Below, one piece after another: positions 16,839 through 25,321 of a stretch of DNA of 64,000 nt. The notes below the pieces were generated by a model, which was given only the letters and a program-made list of their open reading frames with translations, searched no databases and was not told the DNA's origin. The DNA comes from CAVQKZ01 sp963837325 (GTDB lineage: Bacteria > Actinomycetota > Actinomycetes > Mycobacteriales > Jatrophihabitantaceae): the NCBI GenBank assembly GCA_963837325.1, contig CAWIMV010000002.1, forward strand, positions 744,001-808,000. The letters run 5' to 3'. The position numbers and the translations under genes are program-made. The stretch's first letter is position 1; each line of letters begins with the position of its first letter.

Positions 16839-16877
16839 CTAGCGGGCAGCCACCTCACGTGTCCTAGAAATACTCAA
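16839..16877 (-). CDS. 12-codon ORF behind a near-perfect Shine-Dalgarno
   Basis: The minus strand has TTG followed by eleven codons (peptide M-SISRTREVAAR) and TAG. The ribosome-binding sequence GAAAGGAGGTGGTCC at 16896-16882 matches the complement of the 16S rRNA 3' end at 14 of 15 positions, far stronger than other sites in this window. Such a site could drive high translation or simply hold a ribosome. No protein family is recognised. The peptide may matter less than the act of translating it. Confidence 0.45.
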   Translation of the reverse strand: MSISRTREVAAR

Positions 16878-16945
16878 CTCTGGACCACCTCCTTTCCGTG
16901 TACGGCCACGGTACGACGCGGATCGCGCCCGGGCAACGGGTTTGG

Positions 16946-17806
16946 TCAGGGAGCGAAACCGCAGAGCCGACGGACCTCGGCCAGCGGGCCCGGCGTCGGC
17001 TCCCGATGCCGTCCGTCGAGCTCGATCACCTCGACCGGGCCGCGCACACTGCCGATCAGCCACACCGCGTCGGCCGCGTGCAGCTCATCGAGGCACGCCT
17101 CCGCGATCGCGGTCGTCCAGCCCGCCGCTGGTGCGCGCTCGAACAGCAATTGTTGGGTGGTGCCGCCCAGAATGCCGCTCGGGCCGAGGGGTGTCGTGTG
17201 CAGGGTTCGATCGCGGCACCAGACGACGGAGCTGACCGGCGATTCCAGCACACGGCCGTCAGCGCTGAGGAAGATGACATCATCTGCGCCGCGCCGCTCT
17301 GCCTCGCGCAGGGCGGCCATGTTCACCGCGTACGACAGCGTCTTGACCCCGCCCAGCAGCCAGGGCGCGTCGGCGAACGCCGTGCTGGTGGTGCCGCGTG
17401 TCAGGGTCAGCACCCGAATGCCCTCGCGGCGCTGGCGCGGGTAGTCCTCGGGCAGAGGGTTGATCGTCAGCAGCCCGGCCGGCACGTTGTCCGGCGGGCT
17501 GCCGCGGGTGAGGACGAGCTTCATGGCCGCCTCGCCCGGAGCCGGCCAGGCGGCAGTGGCTTTCTCGACGAGTGCCCGCCAGGCCGCCTCGTCGAACTCG
17601 ATGCCCAGCGCCGCGGCCGATCGCCGCATGCGGGCTAGGTGCGCGTCCAGCTTGTCGACCACGCTCGCGCCGTCGGTGGCGGTGACCACGCGGCAGCCTT
17701 CGAAGCAGCCGTCGCCTCGCGTCACGCCCGCGTCGTCCGCCCGGAGGACAGGGGTGGCCGGTGGGACGAGTCCGACGCCCAGAATCGCCAGCACGCCCAC
17801 CGTCAC
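16946..17806 (-). CDS. Aminodeoxychorismate lyase (class IV PLP enzyme)
   Basis: The enzyme releases p-aminobenzoate from 4-amino-4-deoxychorismate for folate synthesis. The 286 residues show fold-IV features: RADDAGVTRGDGCFEG at 22-37, PLP lysine 155 in GGVKTLSYA, and GRVLESPVSSVVW. A GTG a few codons downstream is another possible start. The stretch TTPLGPSGILGGTTQQLLFE fits the branch including PabC. A D-amino-acid or branched-chain aminotransferase cannot be excluded. It is divergent from the Fur-family gene, with only ~27 bp between. Confidence 0.85.
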   Translation of the reverse strand: MTVGVLAILGVGLVPPATPVLRADDAGVTRGDGCFEGCRVVTATDGASVVDKLDAHLARMRRSAAALGIEFDEAAWRALVEKATAAWPAPGEAAMKLVLTRGSPPDNVPAGLLTINPLPEDYPRQRREGIRVLTLTRGTTSTAFADAPWLLGGVKTLSYAVNMAALREAERRGADDVIFLSADGRVLESPVSSVVWCRDRTLHTTPLGPSGILGGTTQQLLFERAPAAGWTTAIAEACLDELHAADAVWLIGSVRGPVEVIELDGRHREPTPGPLAEVRRLCGFAP

Positions 17807-17833
17807 GGCGCCAGGCTACCTAGAATGGCCGCG

Positions 17834-18304
17834 ATGACCGGACACCGCACGGACCCTGACGCGCCGGACCTGGCGACGGCCCTGCGCACGCGCGGGTTGC
17901 GGCTGACCGCCCAGCGCGAGCAGGTGCTGGAGGCGGTGCGCCGCCTCGGTCACGCGACCCCGGAACAGATCAGCGAGGCGGTCCGGGACGTCGACGTCAC
18001 GACCGTGTACCGCACGCTCGAACTGCTGGAGCAGCTCGAACTGGTCAAGCACGCACACCTCGGGCACGGTGCGCCCGCGTACCGGCCGGCCGACGATGAC
18101 CACGTCCATGTCGTCTGCCATGTCTGCGGCAGCGTGGTCGACGCGCCCGCCGATCTCGTCGACGCGCTGGCGCTGCGCTTGCAGGACGAACAGGACTTCC
18201 TGCTCGATCGCTCGCATTTCACCGTCTTCGGCCGGTGCGCCACCTGCGTCGCCGGGGAACAAAAGCCGGCTACAGAGCGATCAAGTCATCATCATGACCA
18301 CTGA
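17834..18304 (+). CDS. Fur-family metalloregulator
   Basis: The 156-residue protein has a winged helix (LRTRGLRLTAQREQVLEAV, recognition helix TTVYRTLELLEQ at 56-67). Metal ligands are present: His90/His92 in DDHVHVVC, the pair Cys95/Cys98 and the pair Cys135/Cys138, which form the structural zinc site. A His-rich tail (HHHDH) ends the protein. Which metal it senses is not decided by sequence. TAGAAT seven bases before ATG 17834 indicates a leaderless start; ATG 17825 is an alternative. It overlaps ygfZ by 11 bases. Confidence 0.88.
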   Translation: MTGHRTDPDAPDLATALRTRGLRLTAQREQVLEAVRRLGHATPEQISEAVRDVDVTTVYRTLELLEQLELVKHAHLGHGAPAYRPADDDHVHVVCHVCGSVVDAPADLVDALALRLQDEQDFLLDRSHFTVFGRCATCVAGEQKPATERSSHHHDH

Positions 18305-19343
18305 TCTCGAGAGTGCCGTGCCGGCCGAGGGTGTCGATGCGGGCATCCCGTGGCACTACGGCGACCCGTTGGGCGAACAGCGCATCCTGGCGACCCGGGC
18401 CGGCGTGATCGACCGCACGAACCGTGACGTGCTCACCGTTTCCGGCGTCGACCGGCTCGACTGGCTGCACTCGATCATCTCGCAACATGTGGCCAAGCTG
18501 TCGGACGGCGACAGCACCCAATCTCTCGTCCTATCCCCGCACGGGCACGTCGAACAGCACTGGCAGGTCACCGAACTCGGTGAGGTGGTCTGGATCGACA
18601 CCGAGCCCGGCGCGGCCGCGCCGGTGCTCGGCTATTTGCAGATGATGCGCTTCCTCAAGCGGGTCGAACCGCTCGACGTCTCCGCTGATTGGGCCGTCGT
18701 GTCACTCGTGGGACCGCATACACCGGACGTGCTGGTGGCCGCGGGCCTGCCGGTGCCTGACCCCGGCCGCGCGGTGGCCCTGCCCGCGGGCGGTTTCGTG
18801 CGGCGTATGTCGTGGCCCGGCGCGGACGCGGCCGACCTCATCGTGGCCCGGGCCGAAGCACCGGCGACGATCGACGCGCTGCGGTCCGCTGGCGCTCAGC
18901 CGGCCGGCGTATGGGCGTTCGAGGCGCTGCGCGTCGAGGCCCGGCGACCGCGCCTGGGCTTCGAGACCGACCACCGCACGATCCCCCACGAGGTCGGCTG
19001 GATCGGTCCGGCCGTCCACCTCGACAAGGGCTGCTATCGCGGCCAGGAGACCGTCGCCCGGGTGCACAACCTCGGCAAGCCCCCGCGCCGGCTGGTGCTG
19101 CTGCATCTGTCCGGGGACTCCGACGAGCTGCCACCGCCCGGCACGCCGGTTGAGCTCGCGGGCGGCCGCAGCATCGGCTTCCTCGGCACGGCCGTCCACC
19201 ATTACGAGCTCGGTCCGATTGCCCTTGCCGTGATCAAGCGTTCACTGCCCGACGACTCCGCCTTGACCGTCCTCGGTTCCGCCGTCTCTATCGACGCCGG
19301 CCCAGAAACCAGGAGTTCGGACGGCTCCGCTCCGGCCAACTGA
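18294..19343 (+). CDS. ygfZ: YgfZ/GcvT-like folate-binding protein
   Basis: YgfZ proteins bind tetrahydrofolate and support iron-sulfur cluster enzymes. The 349 residues carry the signature KGCYRGQE (245-252) in HLDKGCYRGQETVARVHNLGK, with the conserved Cys247. The N-terminal half has a GcvT-like fold (FLKRVEPLDVSADWAVVSLVG). The start ATG lies inside the end of the Fur gene, so the two are cotranslated. M. tuberculosis has a homologue (Rv0811c) in the same neighbourhood, from memory. Confidence 0.9.
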   Translation: MTTDLESAVPAEGVDAGIPWHYGDPLGEQRILATRAGVIDRTNRDVLTVSGVDRLDWLHSIISQHVAKLSDGDSTQSLVLSPHGHVEQHWQVTELGEVVWIDTEPGAAAPVLGYLQMMRFLKRVEPLDVSADWAVVSLVGPHTPDVLVAAGLPVPDPGRAVALPAGGFVRRMSWPGADAADLIVARAEAPATIDALRSAGAQPAGVWAFEALRVEARRPRLGFETDHRTIPHEVGWIGPAVHLDKGCYRGQETVARVHNLGKPPRRLVLLHLSGDSDELPPPGTPVELAGGRSIGFLGTAVHHYELGPIALAVIKRSLPDDSALTVLGSAVSIDAGPETRSSDGSAPAN

Positions 19344-19350
19344 GCTGACC

Positions 19351-20190
19351 ATGGCCGGAAGCGAACGCATGGTGATGCTGTCCGACGGGGCGCAGCTGTG
19401 GACATCCGTCACTGGCACCGGTCCACCAGTCGCCTTTTGCCACGGCGGTCCGGGCATCTGGGACTACCTAGAGCCGTTGGCGTGCTTGCTCGCCGACCGT
19501 TTCACCGTGGTCCGGTTCGATCAGCGGGGCTGCGGTCGATCTGACGGGAGCGGGCCGTTCACTATCGCCCAAGCCGTCGACGACGTGGACCAGGTGCGCG
19601 CCGCGCTTGGCATCGAGCAATGGCGGGTGCTGGGGCACTCGTGGGGCGCCGAGCTCGCTCTTCGCTACACCGCGCGGCATCCGAGTCGCGCGCTCGCGGT
19701 CATGTACATCGCCGGCGTCGGCGCCGGCGATGGCTTTCTCCCGGCTTACGTCGCCGAGCGGGACCGCCGCTTGGGCCCCGATCTCGCACGACTGCGCGAC
19801 CTCAGCGCTCGGGTGCGCACCCCAGCTGAGGAACGCGAGCGGTGCCTGTTGCAGTGGCGCCCCGACTTCTCGCCGTCGTCGGATGCCGCTGCCCACGCCG
19901 AATCGCTCTGGTCGACGCGCCCGCCGGACGCAGTGATCAACGTCGACTTGTACCGGCAACTGTGGGGCGACCGTGCCACCGAAGATCTGATCGAGCTTGC
20001 CGGAGCGGTGACGGTGCCGGTGACCATGTTGTTCGGCGCGGACGACCCGCGTCCATGGACGGCCGCGGATCCTCTGTACGCCGCATTGTCTGACGGCCGG
20101 CGGATCGTGTTGGACCGCGCCGGTCACGCGCCCTGGGTCGAGCGTCCGCAAGCGACCCGGACGGTAATTCTTGACGCCATGGCGCCGTGA
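19351..20190 (+). CDS. Alpha/beta hydrolase, proline-iminopeptidase-like
   Basis: The 279-residue protein has HGGPG (31-35), the oxyanion motif typical of prolyl iminopeptidases, then FDQRGCGRS and the nucleophile Ser97 in GHSWGAE. The acid is in FGADDPR and the catalytic histidine in RAGHAPW. It may cleave N-terminal proline or a small ester or amide. It follows ygfZ by 7 bp and is probably cotranscribed. Confidence 0.85.
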   Translation: MAGSERMVMLSDGAQLWTSVTGTGPPVAFCHGGPGIWDYLEPLACLLADRFTVVRFDQRGCGRSDGSGPFTIAQAVDDVDQVRAALGIEQWRVLGHSWGAELALRYTARHPSRALAVMYIAGVGAGDGFLPAYVAERDRRLGPDLARLRDLSARVRTPAEERERCLLQWRPDFSPSSDAAAHAESLWSTRPPDAVINVDLYRQLWGDRATEDLIELAGAVTVPVTMLFGADDPRPWTAADPLYAALSDGRRIVLDRAGHAPWVERPQATRTVILDAMAP

Positions 20191-20245
20191 ACGTGGTGCA
20201 GCGTCCTCCGGGGATGTTCTAGGCGACGCCGGCTCGGTCCGGGGT

Positions 20246-20605
20246 CTAGGCCACGGCCCAGCCCAGGGCGGCGAGGACAACGCCAAGACCGGTGCTGAGC
20301 ACGACGTACCCGCCCGCGCGGATGGTCAGGCGGCCGTGGAGCAGGTCCACCGCCTCGACCGAGAACGTCGAGAACGTGGTCAGGCCACCGCAGAACCCGG
20401 TTCCGACCAGAGCCTGCACGTGATCGGACCAGCCGCCGTCGGCCACCGCGCCGGAGACGGCGCCGAGCACGAAGCAGCCGACGAGGTTCACGGCCAGCGT
20501 CCCCAGGGGGAACCGAAGCGCATGGTGGGACTGCACCCACCGGTCGGTGACGTAGCGCAGCGCCGAGCCGACCGCGCCGCCGGCGAAGACGAGGAGCACG
20601 ATCAC
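20246..20605 (-). CDS. crcB: Fluoride channel subunit CrcB/Fluc
   Basis: The 119-residue, four-span membrane protein carries GGAVGSALRYV, FPLGTLAVNLVGCFVLG and the channel motif GFCGGLTTFSTFSVE, all diagnostic of Fluc channels that expel fluoride. The GTG start overlaps the stop of the other crcB gene by 4 bases. Actinobacteria often carry two genes whose products form a heterodimer. I see no fluoride riboswitch upstream. Confidence 0.93.
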   Translation of the reverse strand: MIVLLVFAGGAVGSALRYVTDRWVQSHHALRFPLGTLAVNLVGCFVLGAVSGAVADGGWSDHVQALVGTGFCGGLTTFSTFSVEAVDLLHGRLTIRAGGYVVLSTGLGVVLAALGWAVA

Positions 20606-21015
20606 GGCAGGTCCGGGTCGTAGGGATCCACGACCTCGTGCTCGGCCGCCAAGTGCAGATGCGGCTCGAGATGGCGCACGCACCACATCCCCAGGGCGGC
20701 CAGCCCGAAGCCGCCCACGACCGAGCTGACGAGGTAACCGACCGACATCGGCAACGGCAGTGAGCGGATCTCGACGGCGAAGGTCGAGAACGTGGTGAAC
20801 CCGCCCAGCAGCCCGGTGCCCAAGGCCGGGCGAACGAGACGGTGCGGGCGCCACACCTCGGTCACGGCCACGACCAGCGCGCCGAGCAGCAGCGCGCCGA
20901 GCAGGTTGGTCAGCAGCGTTGCGACCGGAAACGCGTCGGTGGCGCGCGGCAGGCCCCGGGCGAGCAGGTAACGCAACATCGAGCCGATCCCGCCGCCGAC
21001 AGCGATCACGGCCAC
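20602..21015 (-). CDS. crcB: Fluoride channel subunit CrcB/Fluc
   Basis: The 137-residue protein is the first gene of the crcB pair. Motifs: GGGIGSMLRYLLAR, FPVATLLTNLLGALLLG and LLGGFTTFSTFAVE. Its C-terminus is ~18 residues longer than its partner and acidic (HEVVDPYDPDLP). It starts with GTG. It is divergent from the cyclopropane-fatty-acid synthase gene. Confidence 0.93.
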   Translation of the reverse strand: MAVIAVGGGIGSMLRYLLARGLPRATDAFPVATLLTNLLGALLLGALVVAVTEVWRPHRLVRPALGTGLLGGFTTFSTFAVEIRSLPLPMSVGYLVSSVVGGFGLAALGMWCVRHLEPHLHLAAEHEVVDPYDPDLP

Positions 21016-21129
21016 GGGGGACAGATGAGCGCGGATGGGCTGACAGTAGCAACCCGGCCGGTTCCGCAGGGAGGGCCAAGGGGTAGACCTGACGGTGAGG
21101 GCAACTCATCCAATCCGGGGAGACAACAC

Positions 21130-22419
21130 ATGACGGTGGCCGAGACGTTGCAACCGCTGGTGGCCGCGGCCCTCGGTGACGGCGTGGCGATCAAGGTGCG
21201 CTGTTGGGACGGCAGCGAGGTCGGTCCGTCCGACGCGGCTCTGCGGATCACGATCCGCAACCGGCGGGCGTTACGCCGGCTGCTGTGGGCGCCCAATGAG
21301 CTCGGCTTTGCGCGGGCCTACGTCTCCGGCGACATCCAGATCGACGGGGATGTGTTCGCCGGGCTCGACGAACTCGCTCAGGTCGCCGTTCCCGAGCAGG
21401 GACCCGGTGTCGTGGTAGACCGCGCGACCAAGCGCGCGTTGGCCAAGGCCGTCGTCAAGCTCGGCGTCATCGGCCTGCCGCCGAAGCCGCCGGCTGAGGA
21501 GGCTCGGCTCGTCGGCCGTCGGCACAGCAAGCACCGCGACGCCGAGGCCATCGCCCACCACTACGACGTCGGCAACGACTTCTACCGGATCGTCCTCGGC
21601 GATTCGATGACGTACTCGTGCGCGTATTGGGCCCAGCCACCCGGCCCCGACTTCGAGCTCAGCGACGCACAGTTCGCCAAGTGCGACCTGGTCGCCCGCA
21701 AGCTGGGCCTGAAACCCGGGCTGCGGGTGCTCGACGTCGGTTGCGGTTGGGGCACGTTCGCACTGCATGCCGCCCGGACCTACGGGGCACACGTCGTCGG
21801 TGTCACGATCTCGTACGAACAGGCCGAGTACGCGACGAAGCGGATGGTCGACGAGGGCGTCTCCGAACTGGTCGAGATCCGCGTCCAGGACTACCGCGAA
21901 GTGACCGACGGTCCCTACGACGCGATCTCCAGCATCGGCATGGCCGAGCACGTCGGTGCGGCCATGCTGCCGGTGTATGCCGCCGACCTGTTCAAGCTGC
22001 TTCGGCCGGGAGGTCGGCTGCTGAACCACGCAATAGCCCGCCGCCCCGGTGTGCCCATGGCCTTCTCCAAGACGTCGTTCATCGATCGCTACGTCTTTCC
22101 CGACGGCGAACTGGAACCGATCGCGATGATGGTCGAAGCGATCGAGGGCGCCGGGTTCGAGGTGCGCGACGTCGAGTCCCTGCGCGAGCATTACGCGTTG
22201 ACGCTACGGGCGTGGGTCGCCAACCTGGAAGCCGGCTGGGACGAAGCCGTTCGGGCCACCAGCGGGGCGCGGGCGCGCATCTGGCGGCTGTACATGGCCG
22301 GTTCGGCGCTCGCGTTCGAGTCCAACCGGATCGGCGTCAACCAGGTGCTGGCGGTGCGACCCGGCCCGGGCGGCGCCAGCGGCCTGCCACTCACCCGGGC
22401 CGAGTTGCTGGCGGGCTAG
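21130..22419 (+). CDS. Cyclopropane-fatty-acyl-phospholipid synthase family methyltransferase
   Basis: The enzyme transfers a methylene or methyl group from S-adenosylmethionine to double bonds of phospholipid acyl chains. The 429 residues have an N-terminal lipid-binding region (RAYVSGDIQIDGD, 62-74), then HHYDVGNDFY (143-152), the SAM motif VLDVGCGWG (200-208), and SIGMAEHVG. The length fits the full-size CFA/UfaA1 group rather than short mycolic-acid cyclases. Its stop overlaps the convergent MMPL gene by 4 bases. Confidence 0.92.
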   Translation: MTVAETLQPLVAAALGDGVAIKVRCWDGSEVGPSDAALRITIRNRRALRRLLWAPNELGFARAYVSGDIQIDGDVFAGLDELAQVAVPEQGPGVVVDRATKRALAKAVVKLGVIGLPPKPPAEEARLVGRRHSKHRDAEAIAHHYDVGNDFYRIVLGDSMTYSCAYWAQPPGPDFELSDAQFAKCDLVARKLGLKPGLRVLDVGCGWGTFALHAARTYGAHVVGVTISYEQAEYATKRMVDEGVSELVEIRVQDYREVTDGPYDAISSIGMAEHVGAAMLPVYAADLFKLLRPGGRLLNHAIARRPGVPMAFSKTSFIDRYVFPDGELEPIAMMVEAIEGAGFEVRDVESLREHYALTLRAWVANLEAGWDEAVRATSGARARIWRLYMAGSALAFESNRIGVNQVLAVRPGPGGASGLPLTRAELLAG

Positions 22420-24656
22420 ACCCGCGCCAGTCGCTCGCCTTCCGTCTCGTCGCCAAGATCGCGCACGTGCTGGTCTTCGGCCGGTTCGACCGACACCTGT
22501 GGCGTGACGCGGTCCAGCCACTTCGGGAAGTACCAGTTCGCGCGCCCGAACAAGTGCATCAGCGACGGTACGAGCACCGTGCGCAGGATGAACGCGTCGA
22601 GGAAGATCGCACCACCGAGGCCGATACCGATCAGCTTGATCGCGCGCGCATCCCCGAGCAGGAAGCCGCCGAACACAGCGATCATGATCAGCGCAGCCGC
22701 CGTGATGATGCCGCCGGTCTCGGCCTGACCGACCCGGATCGCGCGCTTGTTGTCGGCGGTGTGCACCCATTCCTCGTGCATCCGGCTGACCAGGAAAACC
22801 TGATAGTCCATGGACAGCCCGAACAGGATGGCGAAGAACAACACAGGCAGGAACGCGTCGATCGGGCCGCCCGTGCCGATGCCCAACGCCTCCGAGAACC
22901 AGCCCCACTGGAAGATCGCGACGACGACGCCGAACGAAGCGCCGGCCGCGAACAGGTTCATCACCGCGGCCGTCGCGGGGATGAGAAGGCTGCGGAACGC
23001 GAGCATGAGCAGCAGGAACGACAATCCGATGATGGCTAGGAAGAACAGCGGCATCTTCGCTGAAAGCACCTTGGAGAAGTCGACGAACACCGCTGTCTGG
23101 CCGAAGACGTAAGCCTGGTTCGGTGACGTCTGCTCCAGCTTGGGCGTGAGCTCGCGCCGCAGTGTCTTCACCAGCGCTGTCGTCTTCGGATCCTGCGGCG
23201 ACGTGGTCGTCTTGAACTCGACGAACGACAGGTTCTTGGCGATCGGCGACGGGTTGATGCTGCTGCGGTCGACCCCGGGCACGGTCTCGAGCTGGTTGGC
23301 GACAGACCCGAGATAGCCACGGTCGGTCGCGGTCGGGCCGCTGAGCACCAGCTCGAGCGTGGAGTTGTAGCCCTTACCGAACGCCTGGCTGATCAGGTCG
23401 TAGCCCTTGCGGGTCGTGCTCGTCGCCGGGTCGGTGCTCTCGTCGGCGTGGCCGAGCCGCATTGAGAAGAACGGGATGGCGAGGACGACGATGACCGCGG
23501 CCGCAACGCAACCGAGAACGGCCTTGTTGGTGGCTACAAAGTCGGCCCACGACGCCCAGCGGGTCTTGTGCGAGTCATGGCTGTAGGTGCCGGCCTTGAT
23601 CGCCTTGCGCACCCGGCGGGGCAGCACCTTCAACCCGAGCAGCGAGAGCACGGCCGGCAGCAGGGTCAACGAGGCGATCATCGTCAGGGCCACCGCGATC
23701 GAGGTGCCCACGGCGACGCCGTAGAGGAAGCTGACCCCGAGCGCGCACAGACCCAGGATGGCCACGCAGACGGTGGCGCCGGCGAAGAGCACGGCGCGGC
23801 CCGAGGTGTTGATCGACAGTGTGATCGAGTCGGCCACCGACATGCCGCGCAGCAGATTGCGCCGATGTCGGGTGACGATGAACAGCGCGTAGTCGACACC
23901 GACACCGATGACCATCAGTTGCGCGAGCTGGGTCGCGAAGGTGGCGACGTTCATCGTGTGGCTGAGCAACGAGATCAGGGCCAGCCCGCTGCCCAGGGCG
24001 GCGGCCGCGCTCAGCAATGGCGTGACGGCCGCACCGAGCGTTCGGAACACCAGGCCGAGAATGATCAGGGCGGCGATGAATCCCAAAACCTCCGGTGGGA
24101 TCCCCTTCTGCTCGGCGGCCAGGTTGGAGAAGGCACCACCGGTGAACTCGTATTGCGTGGTTGCGTTACCGAGGCCCTTGAGGTCGTCGTAGACGCCGGT
24201 GAAGTTCTTGACGTCGTTCTCGTTGCCTTCCCACGCGATGTTGACGATGCCGACCGTGCCGTCCTTGCTGAGCAGCGTGCCGGTGCCGGGCTTCGTGTCG
24301 TTCGGCCGTGCGCAGTTGATCGCCTGCCACGGGGAGCTGATGGTGGCGACGTGCAGGTTCGCCGAACACAGCTTGGCCAGCGCGGGGTTCAGGCCCTCAG
24401 GCGCTCGCTGGGTGCTGAGCTTGCCGGTCTTGGCGTGCACGGCGACGGCGCCGACCTGGCCGGTCTGGCCGGTCTGTCCGTCAGCGCGCAGGAGGTCGAG
24501 CACCTTCTGCGTCTCGGTGTGCGGCAGGGTGAAGACGTCCTTGTAGGACGCGCCTCCCGCTGCACCGGCGATGAACTGCGCACCGATGATGAAGACGATC
24601 CAACCGGCGATGACGTACCACCGTTTTTGGATGGCAATCCGCGCGAGGGTCTGCAT
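22416..24656 (-). CDS. MMPL/RND-family membrane transporter
   Basis: The 746-residue protein has the two-repeat RND layout: a membrane span at 15-35, a large external loop (about 40-195), five or six spans, then a second loop and six spans. MMPL signatures are GVDYALFIVTRHRR in the first half and GLSMDYQVFLVSRMHEEW in the second. Such proteins move lipids, drugs or peptides using the proton gradient. The convergent cyclopropane synthase hints at lipid work, but the substrate is unknown. The acidic C-terminus is cytoplasmic. Confidence 0.9.
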   Translation of the reverse strand: MQTLARIAIQKRWYVIAGWIVFIIGAQFIAGAAGGASYKDVFTLPHTETQKVLDLLRADGQTGQTGQVGAVAVHAKTGKLSTQRAPEGLNPALAKLCSANLHVATISSPWQAINCARPNDTKPGTGTLLSKDGTVGIVNIAWEGNENDVKNFTGVYDDLKGLGNATTQYEFTGGAFSNLAAEQKGIPPEVLGFIAALIILGLVFRTLGAAVTPLLSAAAALGSGLALISLLSHTMNVATFATQLAQLMVIGVGVDYALFIVTRHRRNLLRGMSVADSITLSINTSGRAVLFAGATVCVAILGLCALGVSFLYGVAVGTSIAVALTMIASLTLLPAVLSLLGLKVLPRRVRKAIKAGTYSHDSHKTRWASWADFVATNKAVLGCVAAAVIVVLAIPFFSMRLGHADESTDPATSTTRKGYDLISQAFGKGYNSTLELVLSGPTATDRGYLGSVANQLETVPGVDRSSINPSPIAKNLSFVEFKTTTSPQDPKTTALVKTLRRELTPKLEQTSPNQAYVFGQTAVFVDFSKVLSAKMPLFFLAIIGLSFLLLMLAFRSLLIPATAAVMNLFAAGASFGVVVAIFQWGWFSEALGIGTGGPIDAFLPVLFFAILFGLSMDYQVFLVSRMHEEWVHTADNKRAIRVGQAETGGIITAAALIMIAVFGGFLLGDARAIKLIGIGLGGAIFLDAFILRTVLVPSLMHLFGRANWYFPKWLDRVTPQVSVEPAEDQHVRDLGDETEGERLARV

Positions 24657-24811
24657 GAAAAACTCCGGGTGACGAGCTGCGGGGCGAGCAGGGTGTGCTC
24701 AGGATGGCGGGACCGGCCAGTTGGTCTTGCGCCGGTCTCAGTTCAATGTCAGCACACAGGAGCAATTCGAAATCTGTCGTACTGGCGTGACGAGGGTCGC
24801 TAGCTGGGCGC

Positions 24812-24841
24812 TTGCAATTGCTAGCAGCCGCCGGTAACAAT
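24812..24841 (+). promoter_or_regulatory. Promoter of the XRE regulator gene
   Basis: TTGCAA (24812-24817) and TAACAAT (24835-24841) are spaced 17 bp apart. GTG 24848 follows after six bases, so the transcript is probably leaderless. GCTAGC hexamers flank the -35 region and could be part of an operator. Confidence 0.5.
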
Positions 24842-24847
24842 GGACAG

Positions 24848-25264
24848 GTGATTGCAGACGGGCCGAAAGAGCAGGCCAAGCGAGCGAGCGCGACGATCGG
24901 AGAATTCATCCGGGAGCAGCGTGAGCAGGCGCAGGTTTCGATGCGTCAGCTGGCTCGGCTCGCCGGGGTGTCCAACCCGTACCTCTCGCAGATTGAACGC
25001 GGACTGCGCAAGCCGAGCGCGGAAATTCTGCAGCAGATCGCAAAGGGTCTTCGGATCTCCGCTGAGCAGCTATACGTGCGGGCCGGAATCCTCGAGACCC
25101 GCGAAGGCGATCCGGAGCTGGTATCGGCGATCTTGGCCGACGAAGGACTCGGCGAGCGTCAGAAGCAAGTCCTGATCGACATCTATGAGTCGTTCCGGCG
25201 TGAGAACGCCCAACTGCTTGCGGCTGCTGCGGCGGCCGCCAGCACCGCCGCGGTCGGCGATTAG
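24848..25264 (+). CDS. XRE-family DNA-binding protein
   Basis: The 138-residue protein has a clear XRE helix-turn-helix: IGEFIREQREQAQVSMRQLA, then LAGVSNPYLSQIERGLRKPS and ILQQIAKGLRISAEQLYV, about residues 17-75. A helical tail ends in an alanine run. It lies 57 bp upstream of the HbhA-like gene, matching the order Rv0474-hbhA as I recall it. It probably regulates that gene. Confidence 0.9.
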   Translation: MIADGPKEQAKRASATIGEFIREQREQAQVSMRQLARLAGVSNPYLSQIERGLRKPSAEILQQIAKGLRISAEQLYVRAGILETREGDPELVSAILADEGLGERQKQVLIDIYESFRRENAQLLAAAAAAASTAAVGD

Positions 25265-25321
25265 TCACCGCTGCGCATCGCACGACGAACTGAACATCCG
25301 CCAACACCAGGGAGTGACAGC

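Larger units (their letters stand above)
16465..16945 (-). ncRNA. Structured intergenic transcript candidate with tiny ORF and terminator
   Basis: This 480-bp gap holds, in minus-strand order: a near-perfect ribosome-binding sequence (16896-16882), a 12-codon ORF (16877-16839), about 80 bp of unstructured sequence, a strong intrinsic terminator (16753-16690), and three more stem-loops: 16637-16642/16658-16663, 16606-16613/16617-16624 (8-bp stem, 3-nt loop) and 16581-16587/16600-16606. It is most simply a short independent RNA between aminodeoxychorismate lyase and the ABC genes. I cannot assign it to a known RNA family. Confidence 0.35.

Noticed and set aside
21016..21129. Possible fluoride riboswitch before crcB
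   Set aside because: I looked for the crcB-motif pseudoknot pattern in this 114-bp divergent region and did not find it.
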